NCBI GenBank assembly: GCA_028291285.1
Contig: JAQGIJ010000623.1
Location: 1 to 6,521, forward strand
Reading direction: 5' to 3'
DNA length: 6,521 nt
From: Phenylobacterium sp.
GTDB lineage: Bacteria > Pseudomonadota > Alphaproteobacteria > Caulobacterales > Caulobacteraceae
Shown here one piece after another: positions 1 to 5,855 of the stretch; within the stretch, counting starts at the first letter, position 1; each line of letters begins with the position of its first letter. The notes under the pieces were generated by a model that worked only from the letters and a program-made list of their open reading frames with translations, ran no database searches and had not been told where the DNA came from. Both the position numbers and the translations under genes were made by a program.

Positions 1-237
1 TGGCTGGTGCGCTACGACCCGCGCGCCCAGGAGGTGGCGGTCAAGAGCGGCGACAACCGCGGCCAGGTCATGGTGCAGAAGAACGTGGTGCGCGAGATGA
101 AGCGGCTGGGGAGCTGGCGCGGCCGGCCCGCGGCCTTCCGCCTGCCCGATGCCTCCGAGGACGGGCTGGCCACCGTCATCATCCTGCAGGCCCCCCACGG
201 CGGGCGTGTGCTGGCCGTCGCGCGCGCCAAGAGCTGA
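1..237 (+). CDS. DUF1223 family protein, C-terminal end (5' truncated)
   Basis: This is the last 78 codons of a gene that begins left of the window, read in frame 1 and ending at TGA 235-237. The visible protein starts WLVRYDPRAQEVAVKSGDN, continues with KNVVREMKRLGSWRG and ends with an ILQAPHGG segment. I recognise this order as the C-terminal part of DUF1223 proteins, which usually read 'VWLVRYDP...GeN.G...NVVRel.rLG.W.G...LP...GG'. Full-length members are about 230-260 residues, normally exported, and have a thioredoxin-like fold. Their substrate and role are not established. The N-terminus, signal peptide and any active-site cysteine lie outside the window. A GTG at 7 opens an internal reading frame but is not a credible start, because the family motif already begins before it. 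Family assignment is fairly sure; function is unknown. Confidence 0.8.
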   Translation, partial: WLVRYDPRAQEVAVKSGDNRGQVMVQKNVVREMKRLGSWRGRPAAFRLPDASEDGLATVIILQAPHGGRVLAVARAKS

Positions 238-282
238 GCCCCGGACCAACAGCAGCCCGGACCTACAAGAGCCCGGACCTAC
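237..282. repeat. Three-copy short tandem repeat (~16 bp period)
   Basis: Just after the DUF1223 stop codon, AGCCCGGACCTAC occurs exactly at 254-266 and 270-282. A diverged copy, AGCCCCGGACCAAC, lies at 237-250. The spacing is 16-17 bp. The array lies wholly in non-coding sequence ahead of a large hairpin. It is probably a slippage-type duplication, and no protein-binding role can be shown. Confidence 0.7.
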
Positions 283-360
283 GGCCCAGACACACAAGAG
301 CCCGCGCGGCTGGAGAGGCCCGCGCGGGCTCAAGTTGGGGGATCTGTGTGTCGGCTGGCC
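283..360. terminator. Large nested hairpin, probable terminator after the DUF1223 gene
   Basis: A perfect 12-bp stem pairs GAGCCCGCGCGG (298-309) with CCGCGCGGGCTC (320-331) around a 10-nt loop. It is enclosed by an outer 8-bp stem, GACACACA (289-296) with TGTGTGTC (345-352), and possibly by a further GGCC pair (283-286 with 357-360). On the plus strand the inner stem is followed by AAGTTGGGGG, which is a poor U-tract. On the minus strand it is followed by TTGTGTGTCTG, which is more U-rich. It probably ends DUF1223 transcription or stabilises the message end. It is not a textbook intrinsic terminator for the plus strand. Confidence 0.5.
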
Positions 361-570
361 AGCCCGTCAACCCTGGGGGGCTGGGGGGGCTGTTCAGGAT
401 CCGGGGCCAACAAGGTCTGACCAACCGACTATGTGCTTAAACACCCTGCATCAGGCGGGCAGCGGACCAAAATAAGGTCTTTTCGCGGCGCGGCTTACCG
501 GACCGTGCCAGCGGAACCGCTCCCGGCCCCTCTCGCTTTCGCCTCCGATTTCGGTTTAGGCTCCGTATCG
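361..570. other. Gene-free spacer upstream of the DUF2794 gene
   Basis: No convincing gene or RNA is seen here. The stretch contains two long G runs (375-380 and 383-389), a repeated AAGGTCT (at about 411 and 475), and a stop-free extension of the DUF2794 frame back to 433 whose residues do not look like the family. It presumably holds the promoter of the DUF2794 gene, but I cannot identify a confident -35/-10 pair. Confidence 0.5.
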
Positions 571-906
571 ATGGCTCTCGATCGGTCCCACGCCGCGCCC
601 AGCGGGGCGCGCATCTTTTTCGAACGGCGGGAGCTGGAGCGGCTGCTCAGGCTCTACGGGCGGATGGTGGCGGCGGGGGAGTGGCGCGACTACGCGATCG
701 ACGGGCTGAGCGAGGCCGCGGTCTTCTCCGTCTTTCGCCGGGCCTCCGAGGAGCCGCTCTACCGGATCGAGAAGCGGCCGGCGATGGCCCGCGGCCAGGG
801 CGCCTGGGCGGTCATTGGCCAGGGCGGCATGATCCTGCGGCGCGGCGCGGACCTCGACCAGGTGCTGCGGGTCTTCGACAAAGGCCGCTTCAAGGTCGTC
901 GACTGA
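571..906 (+). CDS. DUF2794 domain protein
   Basis: This is a 111-residue soluble protein with no signal peptide or membrane segment. The core runs from ARIFFERRELERLLRLYGRM (residues 13-32), through EWRDYAIDGL (37-46) and FSVFRRASEEPLYRIEKRP (52-70), to QGAWAVIGQGGMILRRG (76-92). This is the DUF2794 pattern, a small family of unknown function known essentially from Alphaproteobacteria. The length matches the family. I chose ATG 571 (MALDRS...) over the in-frame ATG at 433, because the extra 46 residues do not resemble the family and the upstream DNA reads as spacer. The Shine-Dalgarno is weak (TTTAGG about 10 nt upstream). The gene is monocistronic and converges on the BI-1 gene, with two hairpins between them. 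The family call is strong; no function can be stated. Confidence 0.85.
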   Translation: MALDRSHAAPSGARIFFERRELERLLRLYGRMVAAGEWRDYAIDGLSEAAVFSVFRRASEEPLYRIEKRPAMARGQGAWAVIGQGGMILRRGADLDQVLRVFDKGRFKVVD

Positions 907-915
907 GCGATATTT

Positions 916-938
916 CCTCTCCCCGCGAGCGGGAGAGG
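916..938 (+). terminator. CCTCTCCC/GGGAGAGG palindrome after the DUF2794 gene
   Basis: The 8-bp stem CCTCTCCC (916-923) pairs with GGGAGAGG (931-938) around the loop CGCGAGC, 9 nt after the stop codon. No T-run follows on the plus strand. A close relative of this palindrome lies at 5856-5875, after mdh. It may act as a 3'-end stabilising hairpin or weak terminator, and it may belong to a dispersed palindromic repeat family. Confidence 0.5.
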
Positions 939-945
939 ACGCAAG

Positions 946-981
946 CCAAGAAAAAGCCCCGGCGGTCGCCCGCCGGGGCTT
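946..981 (-). terminator. Rho-independent terminator of the BI-1 gene
   Basis: Arms AAGCCCCGGCGG (954-965) and CCGCCGGGGCTT (970-981) form a perfect 12-bp stem with a 4-nt loop. On the minus strand the stem runs into TTTTTCTTGG. This is a classic intrinsic terminator, 25 nt beyond the stop codon of the minus-strand BI-1 gene. It faces the convergent DUF2794 gene. Confidence 0.88.
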
Positions 982-1005
982 GTGATCTTGCGATCCCGTC
1001 TGCGC

Positions 1006-1755
1006 TCAGCGGCGGTTGCCGGTGAACTGCAGCAGGAATTGGAAGAGGTTGATGAAGTTCAGATAGAGGTTCAGCGCGCCGTAGTTGGTGGCCACCGCCA
1101 TCGAACCGGCGTCGCCGCCCAGCTGGTAGTAGGTCATCTTCAGGCGCTGGGTGTCGTAGGCGACCAGGCCGGCGAAGATCAGCACGCCCAGCACGTTGAT
1201 GATGAAGCTGAGCCCCGGCAGGTGCAGGAACATGCCCACCAGCGACGCCAGGATCAGGCCGAACAGGCCCATGATCAGGAAGCTGCCGAAGCCGGTCAGG
1301 TCCTTCTTGGTGGTGTAGCCCACCAGGGAGAGCGCGCCGAAGGCCGAGGCGGTGATCAGGAAGGTCAGCGCCACCGAGGAGCCGGTGTAGGCCAGCAGCC
1401 AGACGCCGAGGCCTGCGCCGATGGCCGCGACCACCGACCAGTAGATGGCGCCCGCCGCGCGCGGGCTCGGGTTGCGGATGAACATGGCGCCGAGGATCAC
1501 CGCCAGCGGCACGAAGCGGATGATCATGCCGATCGGCGTGAAGCCAACCAGGCGGCCGTCAGGACTGACGTTGTAGAGCAGTTGCTGGACGGGGGCGAAG
1601 TCGGCCGTCACCCAGGCCAGAGCCGCGGAAAGGACAAGGCCCAGCGCCATCTTGTTGTAGACGCCGAGCATGAAGCTGCGAAGTCCCGCGTCCACCGACA
1701 TGTCGGCGCGATCCGCGGGGATCGTGCGCGCGTAGCCGCGGTTGAAGTCGCTCAT
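1006..1755 (-). CDS. Bax inhibitor-1/YccA family membrane protein
   Basis: This is a 249-residue inner-membrane protein with a short polar N-terminus and about seven hydrophobic helices, at roughly residues 33-50, 77-94, 101-123, 125-147, 158-178, 183-204 and 226-244. Family marks are GYTTKKDLTGFGSFL (146-160), LVAYDTQRLK (197-206) and the tail LNLYLNFINLFQFLLQFTG (228-246). The family includes YccA and YbhL of E. coli and the calcium-leak channel YetJ of Bacillus. YccA modulates FtsH proteolysis, but a specific role here cannot be deduced. The Asp of the YDTQ segment (201) is present; the usual acidic residue of the last helix is Asn233. I chose ATG 1755 (MSDFNRGYAR...), which has AAGGG about 11 nt upstream. 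ATG 1764 would add only MPQ and sits too close to that AAGGG. The gene is monocistronic, with its own terminator, and divergent from thpR. Confidence 0.93.
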   Translation of the reverse strand: MSDFNRGYARTIPADRADMSVDAGLRSFMLGVYNKMALGLVLSAALAWVTADFAPVQQLLYNVSPDGRLVGFTPIGMIIRFVPLAVILGAMFIRNPSPRAAGAIYWSVVAAIGAGLGVWLLAYTGSSVALTFLITASAFGALSLVGYTTKKDLTGFGSFLIMGLFGLILASLVGMFLHLPGLSFIINVLGVLIFAGLVAYDTQRLKMTYYQLGGDAGSMAVATNYGALNLYLNFINLFQFLLQFTGNRR

Positions 1756-1777
1756 CTGAGGCATAGCCCTTGGTTGG

Positions 1778-1794
1778 GCGTCCGGGATGGACGC
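1778..1794 (-). promoter_or_regulatory. Short hairpin in the BI-1 leader
   Basis: GCGTCC (1778-1783) pairs with GGACGC (1789-1794) around a 5-nt loop, in the region expected to be the 5' end of the BI-1 mRNA. If transcription starts near 1794, the hairpin would cap the transcript. A role is speculative. Confidence 0.3.
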
Positions 1795-1800
1795 ACGCGA

Positions 1801-1829
1801 AATATCGGGTCCCACCGCGGCGGAAGCAA
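1801..1829 (-). promoter_or_regulatory. Candidate housekeeping promoter for the BI-1 gene
   Basis: On the minus strand TTGCTT (1829-1824) is followed after 17 bp by GATATT (1806-1801). This is a recognisable but imperfect sigma-70-type pair in an AT-richer island of the divergent spacer. It would start RNA near 1794, giving a leader of about 40 nt. It was found by eye only. Confidence 0.35.
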
Positions 1830-1884
1830 GACCTTAGGGATTAAGGGGTCTTAACCTTTCCCGCGCCAGCTTGCCCGCCCCAGT

Positions 1885-1912
1885 TTGTACGCCTTAAGGG
1901 CCGCGCTAGAGA
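1885..1912 (+). promoter_or_regulatory. Candidate promoter for thpR
   Basis: TTGTACG (1885-1891), a 13-bp gap and GCTAGAGA (1905-1912) resemble the Caulobacter housekeeping pattern TTGACGS-N10-14-GCTANAWC. The start would fall almost at the ATG. That conflicts with the AGAAGG Shine-Dalgarno at 1909-1914, which implies a leader. This is tentative. Confidence 0.25.
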
Positions 1913-1919
1913 AGGCGCC

Positions 1920-2453
1920 ATGATCCGCCTCTTCGCCGCCGTGCCCGTGCCGGACGAGATCGCCCGCGGCTTGGCGCGCCGCCAGCAGGGGCTGGAGGGC
2001 GCGCGCTGGCGTACGGCGGCGCAGCTGCACATCACCTTGCGTTTCTTCGGCGAGATCCGCGAGGACGTCGCCCGCGACCTCGACGCCGAACTGGCCAGTG
2101 TCGGCGGGAGCCCGTTCGAGGTCGTGCTGGAGGGCGCGGGCGCCTTCGGCGAGGGGCCGGACGTCCACGCCATCTGGGCCGGCGTCGCCGAAAGCCCGCA
2201 TCTGAGGCGGCTGGCCAAGGGCTGCGAGATGGCCGCGCGGCGCGCCGGCTTGAAGCCGGAGCGGCGCCACTACCGCCCGCACCTGACGCTGGCCTATCTG
2301 CGCCATGCGGATCCGGACAAGGTCGCCGGCTGGATCCAGGCCAACAGCCTCCTGAAGTCCCCGCCGCTGCGGGTGGACCGCTTCGGCCTCTATTCCAGCG
2401 TCCTCGCCAGCACCGGGGCGAAGTACCGCCTGGAGGCGGAATACGCCCTCTAG
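1920..2453 (+). CDS. thpR: RNA 2',3'-cyclic phosphodiesterase (2H phosphoesterase)
   Basis: This is a 177-residue cytoplasmic protein, the usual length for the ThpR/LigT family. The two catalytic HxTx motifs that define 2H phosphoesterases are present and correctly spaced: HITLRF at residues 37-42 and HLTLAY at 121-126. The N-terminus MIRLFAAVPVPDEI and the C-terminal FGLYSSVL strand (155-162) also fit the family. Family members hydrolyse 2',3'-cyclic phosphate RNA ends to 2'-phosphates and can ligate tRNA halves in vitro; the cellular substrate is not settled. The ATG is preceded by GAGAAGG at a 4-nt spacing, which decides the start. The gene is divergent from BI-1 and convergent with the DUF2237 gene. 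Its TAG stop interlocks with that gene's stop in a shared CTAG, so no spacer or clear terminator separates them. Confidence 0.93.
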   Translation: MIRLFAAVPVPDEIARGLARRQQGLEGARWRTAAQLHITLRFFGEIREDVARDLDAELASVGGSPFEVVLEGAGAFGEGPDVHAIWAGVAESPHLRRLAKGCEMAARRAGLKPERRHYRPHLTLAYLRHADPDKVAGWIQANSLLKSPPLRVDRFGLYSSVLASTGAKYRLEAEYAL

Positions 2454-2836
2454 GCCTCCGCCGCGTGGTCCTTGAGGATGCCGAGCGGCACGATGGCCAG
2501 GGTCTCCTCGTGGGTGGCGTCGAGCACGATCTTGGGGGCCGCGCCGGCGTCCAGCGCCTCCTTCCAGCGCGGCGCGCAGAGGCACCAGTGGTCGCCGGGC
2601 TTCAGGCCGGCGAACCCGAACTCGGGACGCGGGGTCGACAGGTCGTTGCCCACCGAGCGGGAGTAGGCCAGGAACTCCGCCGTCATCACGGCGCAGACCG
2701 TGTGCATGCCGGGGTCCTCGTGGTTCGTCTCGCAGCAGCCGTTGCGGAAGAAGCCGGTGACCGGGTCCATGGAGCAGGGCTTGAGCTCGCGCCCCAGGAC
2801 GTTCTTCGCGGCCAGCTCGTAGCGTGTGGTGGTCAT
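2450..2836 (-). CDS. DUF2237 family protein
   Basis: This is a 128-residue soluble protein that matches the DUF2237 pattern over its whole length: AKNVLGRELKPCS (10-22), DPVTGFFRNGCCET (24-37), DPGMHTVCAVMTAEFLAYS (41-59), GNDLSTPRPEFGFAGLKPGD (63-82) and HWCLCAPRWKEA (83-94). It is rich in Cys (21, 34, 35, 48, 85, 87) and has conserved His45 in the GMHTVC segment. These are candidates for metal or redox chemistry, but the family has no established function. There is no signal peptide, so it is presumably cytoplasmic. The ATG has AGGA 7 nt upstream. The gene overlaps thpR by 4 bp at the 3' end and starts 57 bp from the divergent lyase operon. Confidence 0.9.
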   Translation of the reverse strand: MTTTRYELAAKNVLGRELKPCSMDPVTGFFRNGCCETNHEDPGMHTVCAVMTAEFLAYSRSVGNDLSTPRPEFGFAGLKPGDHWCLCAPRWKEALDAGAAPKIVLDATHEETLAIVPLGILKDHAAEA

Positions 2837-2880
2837 GGCCTCATCCTAGCGCCTAAGAGGAAGCGTCCGCCACGCGTCGC

Positions 2881-2885
2881 AGGAG
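2881..2885 (+). promoter_or_regulatory. Shine-Dalgarno of the CoA ester lyase gene
   Basis: AGGAG lies 8 nt before ATG 2894. It fixes the start at MSLVRPRRSALYMPAS and argues against the long in-frame open extension back to 2465, which runs antisense through the DUF2237 gene. Confidence 0.8.
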
Positions 2886-2893
2886 CGAAATCC

Positions 2894-3757
2894 ATGAGCC
2901 TCGTCCGTCCCCGCCGCAGCGCCCTCTACATGCCGGCCTCCAATGCGCGGGCGATGGAGAAGGCCCGGAGCCTGCCGGCCGACGTGGTGATCCTGGACCT
3001 GGAGGATGCCGTCGCGCCGGAGGCCAAGGCCGAGGCCCGCGCGCTGGCCGCCGAGGCGGTGCGCGCCGGCGGCTTCGGCCCGCGCGAGGTGGTGATCCGG
3101 GTGAACGGGCGCGACACGCCCTGGGGCGCGGCGGACCTGGGCGCGGCCGCGGCGGCGGGCGCCGACGCGGTGCTGGTCCCGAAGGTCACCTCGGCGCAGG
3201 ACCTGGCGCACTATGCGGCCGCGCTGGGCGGCAAGACGCGGCTCTGGGCGATGATCGAGACCTGCGCGGCCGTGTTCCGGCTCGACGAGCTGGCGCGGGC
3301 GGCCGGAGCGAACCGCAACGACGTCTGGATCCTGGGCGCCAACGACCTGGTGAAGGAGATGCGCTGCCGGCCCGGCAAGGACCGCAGCCCCCTTGTGCCC
3401 GCCATGTCGCTGGCGGTGATGGCCGCCCACTCCCAGGGGATCGCCATCCTGGACGGCGTCTACAACGACATCCCCGACCTGGAGGGCCTGGCGCGGGAGT
3501 GCGAGCAGGGGCTCGACCTCGGCTTCGACGGCAAGACCCTGATCCACCCCACCCATCTCGAGACCACCAACCGCGCCTTCACTCCCGCCGAGGAAGCGGT
3601 GGCCTGGGCGCGCACCGTCGCGGCGGCCTTCGCGGCGCCCGAAAACGCCGGGAAGGGTGTTCTTAAGGTCGATGGACGAATGGTGGAGCGGCTCCACCTG
3701 GCCGAGGCCGAGCGGCTGATCGCGATTTCGCAGGCGATCGCCGCGCATCAGGGATGA
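2894..3757 (+). CDS. CoA ester lyase, HpcH/HpaI (CitE/malyl-CoA) family
   Basis: This is a 287-residue TIM-barrel enzyme of the citrate lyase beta/malyl-CoA lyase group. Visible marks are VVILDLEDAVAPEAKAEAR (31-49), the IRVNGRDTPW segment with Arg69 (68-77), VPKV (95-98), MIET with the likely Mg2+ ligand Glu122, LGANDLVKEM with the second Mg2+ ligand Asp151, AILDGVYNDIPDLEGL (184-199) and GFDGKTLIHPTHLETTNRAF (210-229). Family members cleave or hydrolyse malyl-CoA, beta-methylmalyl-CoA or citramalyl-CoA type thioesters. The exact substrate cannot be read from sequence, and (3S)-malyl-CoA thioesterase is as likely as lyase. Citrate lyase itself is unlikely, since no citrate lyase alpha or gamma genes are adjacent. 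It is first in an operon with the secreted protein gene 4 nt downstream. Malate dehydrogenase lies 1.1 kb away, a possible link through malate. Confidence 0.88.
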   Translation: MSLVRPRRSALYMPASNARAMEKARSLPADVVILDLEDAVAPEAKAEARALAAEAVRAGGFGPREVVIRVNGRDTPWGAADLGAAAAAGADAVLVPKVTSAQDLAHYAAALGGKTRLWAMIETCAAVFRLDELARAAGANRNDVWILGANDLVKEMRCRPGKDRSPLVPAMSLAVMAAHSQGIAILDGVYNDIPDLEGLARECEQGLDLGFDGKTLIHPTHLETTNRAFTPAEEAVAWARTVAAAFAAPENAGKGVLKVDGRMVERLHLAEAERLIAISQAIAAHQG

Positions 3758-3761
3758 GGCG

Positions 3762-4268
3762 ATGAGACGAGCGCTGGCGGGCCTGACGGCGGCCCTGGCG
3801 ATCGCAACGGCGGCCCCGGCGCTGGCCCAGGAGGCCGCGCCTGCGCCGGCCGGCCCCAAGGTCGACGGGCCGGGCAAGCTGCCGGAGCCCGCCCCCTCCG
3901 TGCCGGAGCTGGCCTACGACTCGCGGCTGCTGTCCTCCTTCGCCTCGGCCGAGCGGTTCCAGGGCGCACTCGACGGCGGCTGGACGCTCAGCGCCGACGG
4001 CCAGGGCGACCTATACGCCTTCCAGCTGGTGGACAGGCGCGAAGGCCTCGAAGGCGCTTGGCGCGACCTGCGCCGCCCGCGTCAGCCCGGCGCGTCGGGC
4101 TTCGTCGACCAGATGCAGCGCACGCCGGCCGAGCTCGTCCTGCGCTTCAGCCCGGCCCCGCAGCAGCTCGCGGTGGTGACGCTCCGGCCCGCAGGCGGCG
4201 CGCTGCGCGGCGAGCTCGACCAGACAGGGCAGCGCATCCCCGTCACGCTGCGCAAGACAAGCCCCTAG
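3762..4268 (+). CDS. Secreted protein of unknown function
   Basis: This is a 168-residue protein with a clear Sec signal peptide: MRRALAG, then a hydrophobic stretch, then APALAQ, with likely cleavage after residue 22. Next comes a Pro/Ala-rich linker (about 24-50) and a compact domain (about 51-165). The domain contains LDGGWTLSADGQGDLYAFQL (70-89), EGLEGAWRDLRRP (94-106), ASGFVDQMQRTPAELVLRF (111-129) and a final GALRGELDQTGQRIPVTLRK stretch (146-165). The alternating pattern suggests an all-beta periplasmic domain, perhaps two half-repeats each built around a 'G.W/G.L' turn. I do not recognise a named family. It follows the lyase gene with a 4-nt gap and a GATGAGG ribosome site overlapping the lyase stop, so it is translationally coupled to it, although an exported protein has no obvious part in thioester metabolism. 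Its stop interlocks with that of the HIT gene. Confidence 0.85.
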   Translation: MRRALAGLTAALAIATAAPALAQEAAPAPAGPKVDGPGKLPEPAPSVPELAYDSRLLSSFASAERFQGALDGGWTLSADGQGDLYAFQLVDRREGLEGAWRDLRRPRQPGASGFVDQMQRTPAELVLRFSPAPQQLAVVTLRPAGGALRGELDQTGQRIPVTLRKTSP

Positions 4269-4717
4269 TCCGCTCTTCCGCGCGGAAGAGCGGTTGATTT
4301 GATCGGCAGCGCGCGGTGCGCGGCCGCCAACGCCCTCTCCAGCACCTCCTCCGCATAAGCCTCCGCCGCCCCGGCGCCCCACACCGGGCCCGGCCAGGCG
4401 TCGTCGTCGGGGCGGCGGCCGACGACGTGGACGTGCAGCTGGGGCGTGACGTTGCCGAGCTGGCCGACGTTGAGCTTGGCGACCGGACGGCCCAGCGCCT
4501 CGCCGATCGCACGCACCGCGGCCCCCGCCAGCAGGATTTCCGCCATCAGCTGCGTGCGCTGGTCGTCGGTGAGGTCCTCCAGCTCGCGGGCCCCGCCCAC
4601 ACGGGGCAGCAGCACGATCCACGGGAAGCGGGCGTCGGCCTGCAGCCGCGCCTGGCAAAGGGCGAGCTCGCCGACGAGCCGGGAGGTCGCCTCGAAGGCG
4701 GGGTCGATCTCGAACAT
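4265..4717 (-). CDS. HIT family protein (nucleotide hydrolase/transferase superfamily)
   Basis: This is a 150-residue cytoplasmic protein. It starts MFEIDPAFEATSRLVGEL and has FPWIVLLPRV (31-40), the helix DLTDDQRTQLMAEI (48-61), KLNVGQLGNVTPQLHVHVVGR (81-101) and the DDDAWPGPVWG segment (104-114). The HIT motif reads Gln93-x-His95-x-His97. The first His of the usual HxHxHxx is Gln, while the central His that acts as nucleophile in family members remains. HIT proteins hydrolyse or transfer nucleotidyl groups, and the substrate here is unknown. I chose ATG 4717; the upstream in-frame ATG at 4768 adds a low-complexity lead not expected for the family. No good Shine-Dalgarno is seen. The last 8 residues or so (after PIKST) are encoded by the palindrome at 4270-4293, which looks like the neighbour's terminator. 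The gene is divergent from mdh. Confidence 0.88.
   Translation of the reverse strand: MFEIDPAFEATSRLVGELALCQARLQADARFPWIVLLPRVGGARELEDLTDDQRTQLMAEILLAGAAVRAIGEALGRPVAKLNVGQLGNVTPQLHVHVVGRRPDDDAWPGPVWGAGAAEAYAEEVLERALAAAHRALPIKSTALPRGRAD
4270..4303 (+). terminator. Terminator of the lyase operon, inside the HIT gene
   Basis: A perfect 24-bp palindrome (4270-4293) forms a 10-bp stem, CCGCTCTTCC with GGAAGAGCGG, around GCGC. It starts 2 nt after the stop of the secreted-protein gene and is followed by TTGATTTGAT. It therefore resembles an intrinsic terminator directed rightward. It lies entirely within the 3' coding end of the convergent HIT gene. On the minus strand no T-run follows, so it looks one-directional. 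Confidence 0.7.
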
Positions 4718-4750
4718 GGCGCCAGTCAAGCCACGCGGCGGCGGCTGCGC

Positions 4751-4762
4751 CAAGCGCGCTTG
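4751..4762. promoter_or_regulatory. 12-bp perfect palindrome in the HIT-mdh divergent spacer
   Basis: CAAGCGCGCTTG is its own reverse complement and sits 33 bp upstream of the HIT start and 98 bp upstream of mdh, just before the candidate mdh promoter. It could be an operator. In such GC-rich DNA a palindrome of this size can also occur by chance. Confidence 0.3.
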
Positions 4763-4767
4763 CGGCA

Positions 4768-4796
4768 TTGCAGCACGCCCGCGCGTGAGCTAGGGA
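4768..4796 (+). promoter_or_regulatory. Candidate mdh promoter
   Basis: TTGCAGC (4768-4774), a 14-bp gap and GCTAGGGA (4789-4796) loosely follow the Caulobacter housekeeping pattern TTGACGS-N10-14-GCTANAWC. It would give a leader of roughly 55-60 nt containing the tandem repeat at 4823-4851. The match is weak and by eye. Confidence 0.25.
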
Positions 4797-4822
4797 CCCG
4801 GCCACCCGTCTCGGCCACGACG

Positions 4823-4851
4823 CTTACGGCATCTGGCCTTACAGCATCTGG
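4823..4851 (+). repeat. Tandem 14-bp direct repeat in the mdh leader
   Basis: CTTACGGCATCTGG (4823-4836) and CTTACAGCATCTGG (4838-4851) match at 13 of 14 positions with a 15-bp period. The second copy runs into the mdh Shine-Dalgarno GGAG (4850-4853), which lies 7 nt before the ATG. It could be a duplicated regulator site or a leader duplication. Confidence 0.75.
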
Positions 4852-4860
4852 AGCAGCACC

Positions 4861-5847
<987 letters not shown>

Positions 5848-5855
5848 CCATCAAC

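Noticed and set aside
337..389. Possible G-quadruplex from G runs at 337-341, 375-380 and 383-389
   Set aside because: There are only three runs, with one long loop. A stable four-run structure would have to split one run, so it is not supported.
433..570. In-frame extension upstream of the DUF2794 gene starting at ATG 433
   Set aside because: The added residues do not resemble the family, and the segment reads as spacer. The family-like sequence begins at or just after ATG 571.
1830..1853. Imperfect inverted repeat around AGACCTTA...TAAGGGGTCT as an operator
   Set aside because: Pairing needs a bulge and the arms are short. It lies just upstream of the candidate BI-1 promoter, but there is no further support.
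982..1854. Long plus-strand open frame (290 codons) across the BI-1 gene
   Set aside because: It is the antisense shadow of a convincing membrane protein gene. Its product is His/Gln/Arg-rich with no family resemblance, as expected for such shadows in GC-rich DNA.
2426..2439. CCGCCT/AGGCGG palindrome near the thpR 3' end as terminator of the DUF2237 gene
   Set aside because: The stem is short (5-6 bp) with almost no loop and no T-run after it on the minus strand. It lies in coding sequence where such matches are frequent.
2465..2893. Long N-terminal extension of the CoA ester lyase frame
   Set aside because: It runs antisense through the well-supported DUF2237 gene, and AGGAG at 2881-2885 marks the real start at 2894.
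4011..4805. Minus-strand 264-codon open frame overlapping both the secreted-protein and HIT genes
   Set aside because: It is Arg/Ala/Pro-rich with no recognisable domain, and it lies out of frame with the HIT gene, which has clear motifs.
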